From positions 62,001 through 126,000 of the forward strand of contig CAWCZQ010000001.1 in NCBI GenBank assembly GCA_963800205.1: a stretch of DNA of 64,000 bases, read 5' to 3'. Positions 37,063 through 44,806 of this stretch are shown piece by piece. The notes under the pieces are model-generated. The model did not search any database. It was not told where the DNA came from and worked only from the letters and a program-made list of their open reading frames with translations. Within the stretch, counting starts at the first letter, position 1, and each line of letters starts with the position of its first letter. Source of the stretch: UBA6224 sp963800205. GTDB lineage: Bacteria; Patescibacteriota; Saccharimonadia; Saccharimonadales; UBA4665. Made by a program: the position numbers and the translations under genes.

Positions 37063-37129
37063 CGTCTAACGGTTAGGACACCAGGTTCTCATCCTGGCAA
37101 TCGGAGTTCGATTCTCCGTGAGGTCACCA
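37055..37129 (+). tRNA. tRNA-Glu (anticodon CTC)
   Basis: The acceptor GGCCTCA pairs with TGAGGTC. The anticodon stem CCAGG/CCTGG carries loop TTCTCAT (anticodon CTC). The T arm CGGAG TTCGATT CTCCG and encoded CCA complete it. It reads GAG codons. Confidence 0.95.
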
Positions 37130-37136
37130 AACTAAG

Positions 37137-37162
37137 AATCCCAGCATAGCTGGGGTTTTTTG
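37137..37162 (+). terminator. Terminator of tRNA-Glu
   Basis: The stem CCCAGC/GCTGGG with a three-base loop is followed by GTTTTTTG. Confidence 0.85.
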
Positions 37163-37264
37163 TTTGGTTAGTTTGCGAAGCAAGCCTCGAAATCCGACGG
37201 AGTGCGATAACGAAGCGCTGCCCACAGGAGCTAGCTCCGAGGACAGTGCGAGGCTATACAGAGT

Positions 37265-37284
37265 ATTCTCCGTGAGGTCACCAA
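37265..37284 (+). repeat. Exact 20-base repeat of the tRNA-Glu 3' end
   Basis: Bases 37265-37284 are identical to 37111-37130, which is the T-arm/acceptor/CCA end of the tRNA plus one base. The copy lies 154 bases downstream and is followed directly by its own terminator. It is either half of a lost second tRNA or an attachment-site half left by an integrated element. Confidence 0.85.
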
Positions 37285-37285
37285 G

Positions 37286-37314
37286 AAAAAGGATCACCCA
37301 AGGTGGTCCTTTTT
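37286..37314 (+). terminator. Terminator after the tRNA-Glu 3' repeat
   Basis: AAAAAGGATCACC pairs with GGTGGTCCTTTTT (one G-T pair) around a CAA loop. Confidence 0.8.
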
Positions 37315-37413
37315 ACTTGGTTTCTCGGCGAGGAACGTAATTTTCCTATATCTTGCGCCGCCACTACAGCTTGCATATTTCCCTCACAGAACAGATAATA
37401 GCCACAAGCATAT

Positions 37414-38733
37414 ATGGATAAATTGACTTTCGTTATTGGTGGGGTAGTGGCGGTCCTGATAGGTATTGCCGTTATATGGTGGGTTGCCTCTCGCCAAGCC
37501 AAGCAAAAAGGGGCCACCAAAACCACGCAACTTGCTACGAGTCTCAAAGTTGAACAACTGAAATCAGACATTATTTTAAACGCTATCGAAGATGGTGTCG
37601 TCATTATCGATAGTCAGCATATGATACGCTCACTCAATCCCGCCGGAGCCAGCGCCTTGGGCTGGGAGCGCAAAGAAGCTGAGGGACTCGACTGGCGCTC
37701 GGTCTTTAAGTTTGTCGACAAAAAAGGCGAAGCAGTAGACATTCAGACGGATCTTCAGAAGGTATTGGACGATGGTGAATCCATACGCCAAAACGACCTC
37801 CACCTCATGACAAAATCTGGTAAAACTTTTGATGCCACCCTTTCACTCTCTCCTCTATACCGAGACAGCAAAGAAGCCAGTGCCGCAATCGGTATTTTTC
37901 GAGATGTCAGTGAAGAGAAACGGGAAGAGGCACAAAGGGCAGAGTTTATCAGTACTGCCAGCCACGAAATGCGTACACCCGTGGCAGCCATTGAGGGCTA
38001 TTTAGCTCTGGCACTCAACGACAAGGTCAGCACCATTGATTCACGAGCACGTGGCTATCTCGAAAAAGCCCACGAAAGCACGCAGCATCTCGGTAAATTG
38101 TTCCAAGATTTATTAACCAGTGCTAAGGCAGAAGACGGGCGCCTTACCAACAACCCGGTTATTATCGAAATCGGCGAAATGCTCGACGGTTTAACGGAAG
38201 ACTTCAAATTTACCGCCGAAAAGAAGGGGTTAACGATGGACTTTACCCTCGGTACCAGCTCCAAGATTGATGCCAGTAGCTCAGCCAACATGGTACGCCC
38301 CCTGTACTACGTCCAAGCCGACCCTGAGCGCCTGCGTGAGGTGATTACCAATCTCTTTGACAACGCCGTGAAGTATACCGAAGCGGGCAAAGTAACCATT
38401 GGGCTAACCGGCGATAACGACATCGTCCAGTTTTATGTACGTGATACAGGCGGCGGCATTCCGGCCGAAGACCTACCGCATCTTTTTCAAAAATTTTACC
38501 GCGTCGACAGCTCTGCAACGCGTACCATTGGTGGTACCGGGCTCGGGCTTTTCATTTGTCGAAAAATTATTGAAATGTACAATGGGCGCATCTGGGTCAC
38601 CAGCGAAATGGAAAAGGGCAGTACCTTTTATATCAACCTACCTCGACTCAGTACGCAAAAAGCCGAACAACTCAAGGCAACAGAGGCAAACTCTACAACG
38701 CTCCAACCAATTACATCACTTAGTAAGGCATGA
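37414..38733 (+). CDS. PAS-containing sensor histidine kinase (PhoR/VicK-like)
   Basis: One N-terminal membrane helix (residues 5-25) leads straight into a cytoplasmic PAS domain (~50-165, ILNAIEDGVVIIDSQHMIRSLNPAG). The phosphoacceptor box FISTASHEMRTPVAAIEGY has His ~184. The ATPase domain has REVITNLFDNAVKYTEAG, DTGGGIP and GGTGLGLFICRKIIEMYNG. With no external loop it must sense an internal or membrane signal. The paired regulator starts 40 bases downstream. Confidence 0.93.
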   Translation: MDKLTFVIGGVVAVLIGIAVIWWVASRQAKQKGATKTTQLATSLKVEQLKSDIILNAIEDGVVIIDSQHMIRSLNPAGASALGWERKEAEGLDWRSVFKFVDKKGEAVDIQTDLQKVLDDGESIRQNDLHLMTKSGKTFDATLSLSPLYRDSKEASAAIGIFRDVSEEKREEAQRAEFISTASHEMRTPVAAIEGYLALALNDKVSTIDSRARGYLEKAHESTQHLGKLFQDLLTSAKAEDGRLTNNPVIIEIGEMLDGLTEDFKFTAEKKGLTMDFTLGTSSKIDASSSANMVRPLYYVQADPERLREVITNLFDNAVKYTEAGKVTIGLTGDNDIVQFYVRDTGGGIPAEDLPHLFQKFYRVDSSATRTIGGTGLGLFICRKIIEMYNGRIWVTSEMEKGSTFYINLPRLSTQKAEQLKATEANSTTLQPITSLSKA

Positions 38734-38773
38734 TACAATTACATCAATCGTAAGCATTATAGGAACATAAAAT

Positions 38774-40375
38774 ATGGCAAAAGTACTCTTAGTAGAAGAT
38801 GACAATAATCTCCGCGAGATTTATCAAGCGCGGCTAGCGGCTGAGGGTTACGACATAAGCTCTGCATCCGACGGAGAAGAAGCCCTCGTCGTTGCAAAAC
38901 AAACCAAACCGGACCTCGTAGTATCAGATGTGATGATGCCGAAAATTAGTGGATTTGAAATGCTCGACATCCTGCGCAACACACCCGGACTAGAGAATGT
39001 TAAAGTCATCATGCTGACGGCGCTTGGCCAAACCGAGGACCGGAGTCGAGCAGATTCCCTCGGGGCTGATAAGTACTTAGTGAAGTCCCAGGTGACGCTC
39101 GAAGATATTGTCAAAACCGCACAAGAATTACTGAATAACGACGAGTTAGCAGCCACACCGGCGCCCGACACAAGCGCTTCTGACCAGGCAGCACCGAGCC
39201 CGGTTGTTGAGACGCCTCTTGAGGTCGCGCCACCCGTGACAGCACCAGAGCCTATCACAACTCCCGAAGTTGCATCAGCTACCGAAGCTCAACCAGCTTC
39301 TCAACCAGATACTCAAGAAGCAGCCATACAACCCCCAACTGAACCTGTTGCCGACGCGCCTATCGAGGCCGCGCCACCGGTGACAGCACCTGAGCCTGTC
39401 GCTACTCCCGAAGCCGCGCCTGCTTCACCAGAACAAACCCCACCTAGCATGACGCCACCCACCTCCGACGATACCACTACCGCGCCACCAGCTACCACAG
39501 ACGAGAGTAGTTCGACGGCCTCGCAGCCTAGCACCGATGTACCGCTACCCCAGCCTCTTGACACGCCAGCAACGACTCCACCTGCCACTGACGACAGTAG
39601 AACTGCTACACCTCCAGCCACCGGAACAGACGATACTCTTGCCGGCAGCACTGCTCAAGAAGAGGAGCTTATACAAAACCAGATCGAAAACTTTGTCGAA
39701 AGCCAGCAGACCACCAGCCCAGAAACTCCCTCACCAGAAGCTCAGCCAGAATCCCCACAGCCAGCTCAAGAAGTGACAGACCCAACCGCCTCTACAGAAG
39801 CAGGGAACGCTCCAACGGAGCCAACAGGTACACCGCCTGCCGAGCCTACAGCTACCGACGAGCCAGCGCAACCACAACCGGAAACCGCCCAGTCATCCAA
39901 CGCCGAGGATGACCAGTTGATGGTCGATGCTGTTAACGAACTTGCCGGTGGCACAGCTGCCGCTGCTCCCGCCACACCAGAAGTTCCCGAGCCTTCTCAG
40001 CTCAATCCAGAGCCCACGACCGAGACATCACCCGAGACACCAGCATCCGACACGCCTCCTACTGGCGACGACATGACACCCACAAGCAAGAAAATCATCC
40101 AACCTTTAACTGGCGAAGCCAAGCCAGACATCAACGAACTCTTGGCTAGAGAAGAAGCAGCCAATGGCGGCGGCCAAGCTCCTGGCATGGTTACACCAGA
40201 CAATCAAGCATCGATAGCGAACCCCGCAGCTCCTGCCCATCAACCAGGTGAATCATTCTCCCCACAAGCACAAACTGACAGCGAGAACACATCAACCCAG
40301 GATAATAACCAGACTTCTCCTTCAAACCCTCCCAAACCAAACGACGGCTTTGACCCCAACAGCGTCGCCCTCTAG
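38774..40375 (+). CDS. Response regulator with a ~400-residue low-complexity tail
   Basis: Residues 1-122 are a complete receiver (VLLVEDDNN, phospho-Asp ~52 in VVSDVMMPK, Thr 82, Lys 104). From ~128 to 533 the protein is a disordered Pro/Thr/Ala/Glu/Ser/Gln tail with near-repeats such as PPVTAPEPITTPE and PPVTAPEPVATPE, and no DNA-binding domain. A short less-biased segment (TSKKIIQPLTGEAKPDINELLAREEAANGG split by polar residues) lies near 440-475. It is co-transcribed with the kinase. The output cannot be DNA binding of a known type. Confidence 0.9.
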   Translation: MAKVLLVEDDNNLREIYQARLAAEGYDISSASDGEEALVVAKQTKPDLVVSDVMMPKISGFEMLDILRNTPGLENVKVIMLTALGQTEDRSRADSLGADKYLVKSQVTLEDIVKTAQELLNNDELAATPAPDTSASDQAAPSPVVETPLEVAPPVTAPEPITTPEVASATEAQPASQPDTQEAAIQPPTEPVADAPIEAAPPVTAPEPVATPEAAPASPEQTPPSMTPPTSDDTTTAPPATTDESSSTASQPSTDVPLPQPLDTPATTPPATDDSRTATPPATGTDDTLAGSTAQEEELIQNQIENFVESQQTTSPETPSPEAQPESPQPAQEVTDPTASTEAGNAPTEPTGTPPAEPTATDEPAQPQPETAQSSNAEDDQLMVDAVNELAGGTAAAAPATPEVPEPSQLNPEPTTETSPETPASDTPPTGDDMTPTSKKIIQPLTGEAKPDINELLAREEAANGGGQAPGMVTPDNQASIANPAAPAHQPGESFSPQAQTDSENTSTQDNNQTSPSNPPKPNDGFDPNSVAL

Positions 40376-40403
40376 TGCAGGCACTCATGCTACGATAATT
40401 CGT

Positions 40404-41066
40404 ATGCGAATCAACAAATATGTCGCTCAAGCCACTGGCATGAGCCGTCGCGCTGCCGATACAGCCATAACCGCCCGCAGGGTGCTCGTCAACGGAGAAG
40501 TCCCCGAACCGGGCTATGATGTGCGCGAGACGGACCAAGTAACCCTTGACAGTGATGTTATTACTCCAGACGTCAATATACAGACAATCATGCTTAATAA
40601 GCCGGTAGGCTACGTCTGTAGCCGGGACGGGCAGGGAAGCAAAACTATTTATGATTTGCTACCGGCTGAACTCCATCACCTGAAGCCTGTCGGTCGCTTA
40701 GACAAAGCCAGCACGGGTCTAATACTACTGACCAACGATGGCCAGCTAGCCCATCAGCTAACACATCCTACCTATCGAAAAACAAAAATCTACGAAATAA
40801 CTCTTGATAAGCCACTGACCCCATTACACCGGCAAATGATTACCGACCATGGCGTCCAGCTCGATGACGGTCCCAGCAGCTTCACCCTCGAGCGGCTCAA
40901 TGATGATGATCTGTCGTGGCAAGTTTCCATGCAAGAAGGACGTAACCGCCAAATCCGCCGGACCTTTGCCGCCCTCGGCTATAGCGTGGTCCTACTGCAT
41001 CGTATTCACTTTGGTTCTTACCAGCTTGGTCAATTAGCAACTGGCACAATACGTGAGATAACCTAA
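40404..41066 (+). CDS. RsuA/RluB-type rRNA pseudouridine synthase
   Basis: The start is ATG 40404 (MRINKYVAQATGMSRRAAD); the ORF is open upstream but those codons lie in the preceding gene's end and the promoter. An S4 RNA-binding domain (residues 1-60) precedes the catalytic domain with GRLDKASTGLILLTNDG (catalytic Asp) and QEGRNRQIRRTFAALGY. The length of 220 residues fits RsuA/RluB/RluE enzymes. The exact target base is not predictable. Confidence 0.92.
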   Translation: MRINKYVAQATGMSRRAADTAITARRVLVNGEVPEPGYDVRETDQVTLDSDVITPDVNIQTIMLNKPVGYVCSRDGQGSKTIYDLLPAELHHLKPVGRLDKASTGLILLTNDGQLAHQLTHPTYRKTKIYEITLDKPLTPLHRQMITDHGVQLDDGPSSFTLERLNDDDLSWQVSMQEGRNRQIRRTFAALGYSVVLLHRIHFGSYQLGQLATGTIREIT

Positions 41067-41117
41067 GACCTCAAATACAGGTTAAGATTTTGGGTTAAAT
41101 GACAGAACGAGAAGGAG

Positions 41118-41174
41118 ACGGGTGGGGCTGGAGTGGTGCTCCGAAAGCAATAAAGAACCACTCCAGCGACCCGT
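41118..41174. terminator. Long hairpin between convergent genes
   Basis: The nested stem has outer ACGGGT/ACCCGT, then GCTGGAGTGGT/ACCACTCCAGC, with a small GCT/AGC stem inside. It starts 3 bases after the stop of the minus-strand gene and about 50 after the pseudouridine synthase gene. It lacks a T-run on either strand, so it may act as an RNA-stabilising 3' end instead of a classic terminator. Confidence 0.5.
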
Positions 41175-41176
41175 TA

Positions 41177-41527
41177 TTAGTCTGATCGTTGAGAGCGTCG
41201 TGAGAGTTTGAGCCATGCGGCCAGTGACAACGCCACAGCACCCAACAGCGCCACAGCGAGCAGACTCAGAAGCACCTCACCGACACCTCCTTGAGCACCG
41301 AGTAATACCGCGACGGCGTTGAACACGAACAGTGCGACCGCCATCCAGCAGGCGCCAACGATAAGAGCGAGTACAATCACTCGAATGCGCATAGATCTAT
41401 TTTCGGCGTACTTCTGAAGGGCACCTCCCGTGGCGGCGACCATTCTCCCGAAGGTCAGTGAAGTGACAATGCAAGCGGCCATCAAGCCGAGCAGGCCTTG
41501 CCACAGATTTCCTTCCACCATAATCAT
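41177..41527 (-). CDS. Small membrane protein, three helices
   Basis: The start is ATG 41527, behind GAGAGG. The ~116-residue product has three hydrophobic helices (GLLGLMAACIVTSLTFG, VIVLALIVGACWMAVALFV, LLSLLAVALLGAVALSL) and a basic C-terminal tail (KLSRRSQRSD). No family is recognised. It is a convergent insert in a run of plus-strand housekeeping genes. Confidence 0.6.
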   Translation of the reverse strand: MIMVEGNLWQGLLGLMAACIVTSLTFGRMVAATGGALQKYAENRSMRIRVIVLALIVGACWMAVALFVFNAVAVLLGAQGGVGEVLLSLLAVALLGAVALSLAAWLKLSRRSQRSD

Positions 41528-41599
41528 GCCTCTCGTTCTGTCGATTCTGCGCCTCGGTTGAGGGAGAATATGGCCAGATATTAGCATAAATAAATGATT

Positions 41600-41627
41600 T
41601 TGTCAATGTTCACACCTCTGTTATAAT
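41600..41627 (+). promoter_or_regulatory. Promoter of der-pth
   Basis: TTGTCA (41600-41605), a 16-base spacer and TATAAT (41622-41627). The ATG at 41635 is seven bases downstream. Confidence 0.7.
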
Positions 41628-41634
41628 GGAGGTA

Positions 41635-43014
41635 ATGAGCAAGAAACTTCCTATTGTCGCCATTGTTGGACGAGCCAACGTTGGTAAATCGAGTCTGTTT
41701 AACGCTATCCTTGATCGGCGCGAAGCTATCGTGGCTAACGAACCGGGCACTACCCGAGACAGCATCATGGCAAAAGCTACATATGACGAACATGATTTCT
41801 GGCTGGTCGATACTGCCGGTATCAAAACGCCCGAAGACGACTTTGAATTCACCATTCAGGAACAGATAGAGCAAGCGGCCGATAGTGCCGATATCATCTG
41901 GGTTATGGTAGAGGCTAATGTGATGGTCACCGAAGAAGACCGTCGAGTCGCTAAGTTAGCACTTAAAAGCGGTAAGCCGACCTTCTTAGTCGTGAATAAA
42001 ATCGATAAAGCCCGCAAGAGCGAAATTGGCTCATTTGCAAAACTCGGCATAAAAGACATCGTCGGTACCAGCGCCACCCACAAAGAAGGTGTCGATCAAT
42101 TGCTACGCCAGCTGGTACAGGTAATACCGCAAGCTTCCAGCCAAGAAGAAGATGGCCGACTGCGGATAGCTCTCCTGGGCCGCCCAAACGTGGGCAAGAG
42201 TTCACTCTTTAACTCGCTTGCCCAGAAGCAGCAGGCACTGGTTGCCGACCGAGCCGGAACCACCCGAGACATCAACCGCGCGGTTGTGCGCTACCAGGGT
42301 AGGGAAGTCGAGATTATGGACACCGCCGGTATCCGCCGACCAGGCAAAGTCGGACAGGGCATAGAGCACTTTAGTGTGTTGCGAGCTCTGGCCGCAATCG
42401 AACAAGCCGACGTCTGTTTCTTGTTGATGGATGCAAACGAGCTCAATGTGGGACTGGATCAAAAAATTGCTGGCATGATCAAAGAAGCCGGCAAAGGCCT
42501 GGTCCTGGTGGTAAGTAAGTGGGATAGTCTGGACAAAGATGCCTTTACGCGCGACAGCCTCGCGCCGCAGATTGCCGCTACCTACGACTTCGTACCGTGG
42601 GCGCCGCTAATATTTACCAGCGCCGTCAGCGGACAAAATGTAACCAAACTGTTTGATTTGGCCCAAACCATCGACGAACAGCGCCACCAGCGTCTGACCA
42701 CGCGCCAACTCAATAACTGGCTCAAAAAGGTCATAGACAGCCATCCGCCCGCTGGCCTCAAAAATCGCGCTCCAAAGCTCAACTACATCGTCCAGGAAGA
42801 TGACAACCCTACGCCCGCCTTTAAGGTTTTTGGGAGTCACACCAAGTTCATTCACTGGAGTTATCGTCGCTACATGGAGCGCACACTGCGAGAAGCATTT
42901 GGCTTCGAGGGCACACCCGTCCAATTTTGGTTTATCGAAAAGCATATAACCCATAAACACGGCAGCTCACCCACGAAAGGGGAGGCCAAACCACCACGAA
43001 AGATCAAGAGGTAG
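41635..43014 (+). CDS. der: Ribosome-assembly GTPase Der (EngA)
   Basis: ATG 41635 (MSKKLPIVAIVGRANVGKSS). Two GTPase domains occur in tandem. G1 has GRANVGKSS, DTAG and NKID; G2 has GRPNVGKSS, DTAGIRRPG and SKWD. A C-terminal KH-like domain ends in a basic tail (KPPRKIKR). The length of 459 residues is typical. It acts in 50S subunit maturation. pth follows after one base. Confidence 0.96.
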   Translation: MSKKLPIVAIVGRANVGKSSLFNAILDRREAIVANEPGTTRDSIMAKATYDEHDFWLVDTAGIKTPEDDFEFTIQEQIEQAADSADIIWVMVEANVMVTEEDRRVAKLALKSGKPTFLVVNKIDKARKSEIGSFAKLGIKDIVGTSATHKEGVDQLLRQLVQVIPQASSQEEDGRLRIALLGRPNVGKSSLFNSLAQKQQALVADRAGTTRDINRAVVRYQGREVEIMDTAGIRRPGKVGQGIEHFSVLRALAAIEQADVCFLLMDANELNVGLDQKIAGMIKEAGKGLVLVVSKWDSLDKDAFTRDSLAPQIAATYDFVPWAPLIFTSAVSGQNVTKLFDLAQTIDEQRHQRLTTRQLNNWLKKVIDSHPPAGLKNRAPKLNYIVQEDDNPTPAFKVFGSHTKFIHWSYRRYMERTLREAFGFEGTPVQFWFIEKHITHKHGSSPTKGEAKPPRKIKR

Positions 43015-43015
43015 C

Positions 43016-43657
43016 ATGGCTTTTTTGCAACGTCGCCCGCAAGTTTCTGACCCGGTTAACTACTTTAGCCTCGGGCTGAATAAAACCATTCTCATTGTCG
43101 GGCTCGGCAATGTTGGCGCCGAATACCACAACACACGCCACAACATCGGCTTTGCTAGCGTCGAAGCATTCGTTAAGGCCAGCGATCTCGGTAACTGGAC
43201 CGAAAAAAAGGACCTCAAATGCCAATTAGCCAGCGGTCAGCTCGGTGAAACCCGGGTTATCGCCATAAAGCCCACCACATTTATGAACCTCAGTGGCGAA
43301 GCAGTCCAAGCCGTCACACATTTTTATAAAATACCAACTCAGCATATTGTCGTCGTACACGATGAGCTCGATGTTACCTTTGGCAATATCAGAACCCGAA
43401 CTGGCGGCAGTAGCGCCGGCCACAACGGTGTCAAATCGGTCACGAAGATGCTTGGCGACGAAAACTACGGGCGAATCCGTATAGGCATTGGGCCCAAAAC
43501 GCCCGCGCAAATCGATAGTGCCGACTTTGTGTTGCAAGCCTTTAGCAAAAAGGAGCAGGCCGACTTACCAGCCCTCCTCAAAGAAACGAGTGCCATACTG
43601 AGTGAATATTCCTATGGCGGACAGCTCAATACGGAAACCCGCAGCTTTATATTTTAG
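43016..43657 (+). CDS. pth: Peptidyl-tRNA hydrolase
   Basis: The family signature ILIVGLGNVGAEYHNTRHNIG holds the catalytic His. KPTTFMNLSGEAV, VVVHDELD and GSSAGHNGVKSV follow. There are ~25 extra residues at the N-terminus before the canonical start. It releases peptides from stalled peptidyl-tRNA. Co-transcription with der is likely given the one-base gap. Confidence 0.95.
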   Translation: MAFLQRRPQVSDPVNYFSLGLNKTILIVGLGNVGAEYHNTRHNIGFASVEAFVKASDLGNWTEKKDLKCQLASGQLGETRVIAIKPTTFMNLSGEAVQAVTHFYKIPTQHIVVVHDELDVTFGNIRTRTGGSSAGHNGVKSVTKMLGDENYGRIRIGIGPKTPAQIDSADFVLQAFSKKEQADLPALLKETSAILSEYSYGGQLNTETRSFIF

Positions 43658-43669
43658 ATCGCTCCATCA

Positions 43670-43969
43670 CTACAGCTCATCGAAGCTATCGTCAGATAAG
43701 ACGACATGTTCTGACAATAGTGGTTTGACGGACCGCAGGTAGTCTTGTACTTGCTTTTGGCGTTCTCTAATTTGCGCCCGTTGCGGACCTTGGGGATACG
43801 TACTAAGTTCACCTGACATCGTTGCTAAACTATCCTGCAGTCTCGCTACACTATCGACCAACATACCAGGCTCTGTTGCCGGGATTGACTCCACGTCTTC
43901 GGGCAAGCCCAACATTGTTCGGTCCGCCTCGTTTACGCTAAAATTTTTGCTTCCTTTATCAAATTCCAT
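43670..43969 (-). CDS. Unknown 99-residue helical protein
   Basis: AGGAGGAG precedes ATG 43969. The product is acidic, with a helical coiled-coil-like second half (IRERQKQVQDYLRSVKPLL) and no Cys. It lies 15 bases downstream of the gene at 43985 on the same strand, so it is in the same operon. No family is known to me. Confidence 0.65.
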   Translation of the reverse strand: MEFDKGSKNFSVNEADRTMLGLPEDVESIPATEPGMLVDSVARLQDSLATMSGELSTYPQGPQRAQIRERQKQVQDYLRSVKPLLSEHVVLSDDSFDEL

Positions 43970-43984
43970 TCCAACTCCTCCTGT

Positions 43985-44332
43985 TTAGTTACCAGCTTGT
44001 CCTAGCCGTTTTTCTATCAGATCACCGACGTGTGGGGCACACAAATCAACGATATTTTGCATAACAACCACGCGACCGAGCAGCGGTGGACTCATACGTT
44101 CCTGAAAGTACAAGCGTGCTTCCTCGGCCGTGGCAAAATTGGGTGCCGGGAAAGACATGTCCTGGATTTGTTCTTCCACCGCCTCTGAATGTTTCTGCGA
44201 AATAATATCCAGCTGTAAAAATGCCTGGCCCAGCGCTACCTCAACGTCCATCGGACTTGGCAACGGGAATAGCTCGCCGCCTTGCTCGGCCGGCTTCAGA
44301 TAAACTTTGTTGTCCTTGGGGTTTAATTCCAT
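43985..44332 (-). CDS. Unknown 115-residue protein
   Basis: ATG 44332 lies nine bases after TATAAT on the minus strand (44342-44347), so it has its own leaderless promoter just downstream of the RNA terminator at 44364. The product is soluble, with a helical part (VEVALGQAFLQLDIISQKHSEAVEEQ split) and a C-terminal PLLGRVVVMQNIVDLCAPHVG. It is the first gene of a two-gene unit with 43670-43969. Function unknown. Confidence 0.65.
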   Translation of the reverse strand: MELNPKDNKVYLKPAEQGGELFPLPSPMDVEVALGQAFLQLDIISQKHSEAVEEQIQDMSFPAPNFATAEEARLYFQERMSPPLLGRVVVMQNIVDLCAPHVGDLIEKRLGQAGN

Positions 44333-44363
44333 AAGCTACCAATTATACATACATCTGCACACT

Positions 44364-44735
44364 AAAAAAGGCCGACGAGAGGGGGTGGGCACCACTCGTC
44401 GACCTATTTTAGGAGACAACCGGAGTTGTCTCCGCTACCCTTCAACCCACCCCAGTGAAGCATCGATGTCTATATATTCGTGACTCGTGCCGGCTAGTAG
44501 CCACCGTTTAGGCTCACTTTGATTGGGGACCCGATCTTGCCCGAAGGCAAAAAGGAATCTAGTTAAAGGGGTTAGTATGTTTTAGAGCGCTGCTATTGCT
44601 AGCGGCGCCAGAGATAAGTGGAGGGTAACAACTTGTTCTAAGGCACGCTCTAAAACAGTCTAACGAAAGATTGCGTGATGCAATCTGTTAGAATGGGGGT
44701 AAAAGGTGCGTAAACGTAACGTATAACGCTTACAA
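44364..44735 (-). ncRNA. Candidate structured non-coding RNA, ~370 nt, class not recognised
   Basis: The minus strand has its own consensus promoter (44742-44770) and a strong terminator (44364-44404). Between them lie several perfect stems. Three close on canonical tetraloops only on this strand: cUUCGg (44537-44550), GCAA (44592-44603) and cUCCGg (44412-44433). Other stems are a 12-bp pair of 44578-44589 with 44646-44657, and a bulged hairpin at 44659-44692. CCCACCCC in the terminator loop can also pair with GGGGTGGG upstream (44446-44453), which would form a pseudoknot. No long ORF exists. The size fits RNase P RNA or tmRNA, but I find neither the tRNA-like ends of tmRNA nor the RNase P core motifs. 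Confidence 0.7.
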
Positions 44736-44741
44736 GTTGCT

Positions 44742-44770
44742 AATATAGCAAAAAGATGTCTTTGTGTCAA
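44742..44770 (-). promoter_or_regulatory. Consensus promoter of the ncRNA
   Basis: On the minus strand TTGACA (44765-44770), a 17-base spacer and TATATT (44742-44747) form one of the best promoters in the window. Confidence 0.8.
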
Positions 44771-44806
44771 TACTTTATAATATAATTTTGAATAATCAAG
44801 AAGCTC

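Noticed and set aside
37131..37264. Small gene or ncRNA between the tRNA-Glu and its 3' repeat.
   Set aside because: Neither strand offers a start with ribosome site or a stable fold other than the tRNA terminator.
39313..39975. Val/Gly/Ser-rich minus-strand ORFs over the response-regulator tail.
   Set aside because: They are antisense shadows of the Pro/Thr/Ala codons in the low-complexity tail.
44405..44480. Short leader-peptide ORF (starting MLHWGGLKG) ending next to the terminator stem.
   Set aside because: No ribosome site and no run of regulatory codons; the following gene has its own promoter after the terminator, so attenuation is unlikely.
44578..44657. TGTTTTAGAGCG and its inverse resemble the start of Cas9-type CRISPR repeats/tracrRNA.
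   Set aside because: There is one inverted pair only, with no array of repeats and spacers and no cas gene in the window. It is better explained as a stem of the structured RNA.
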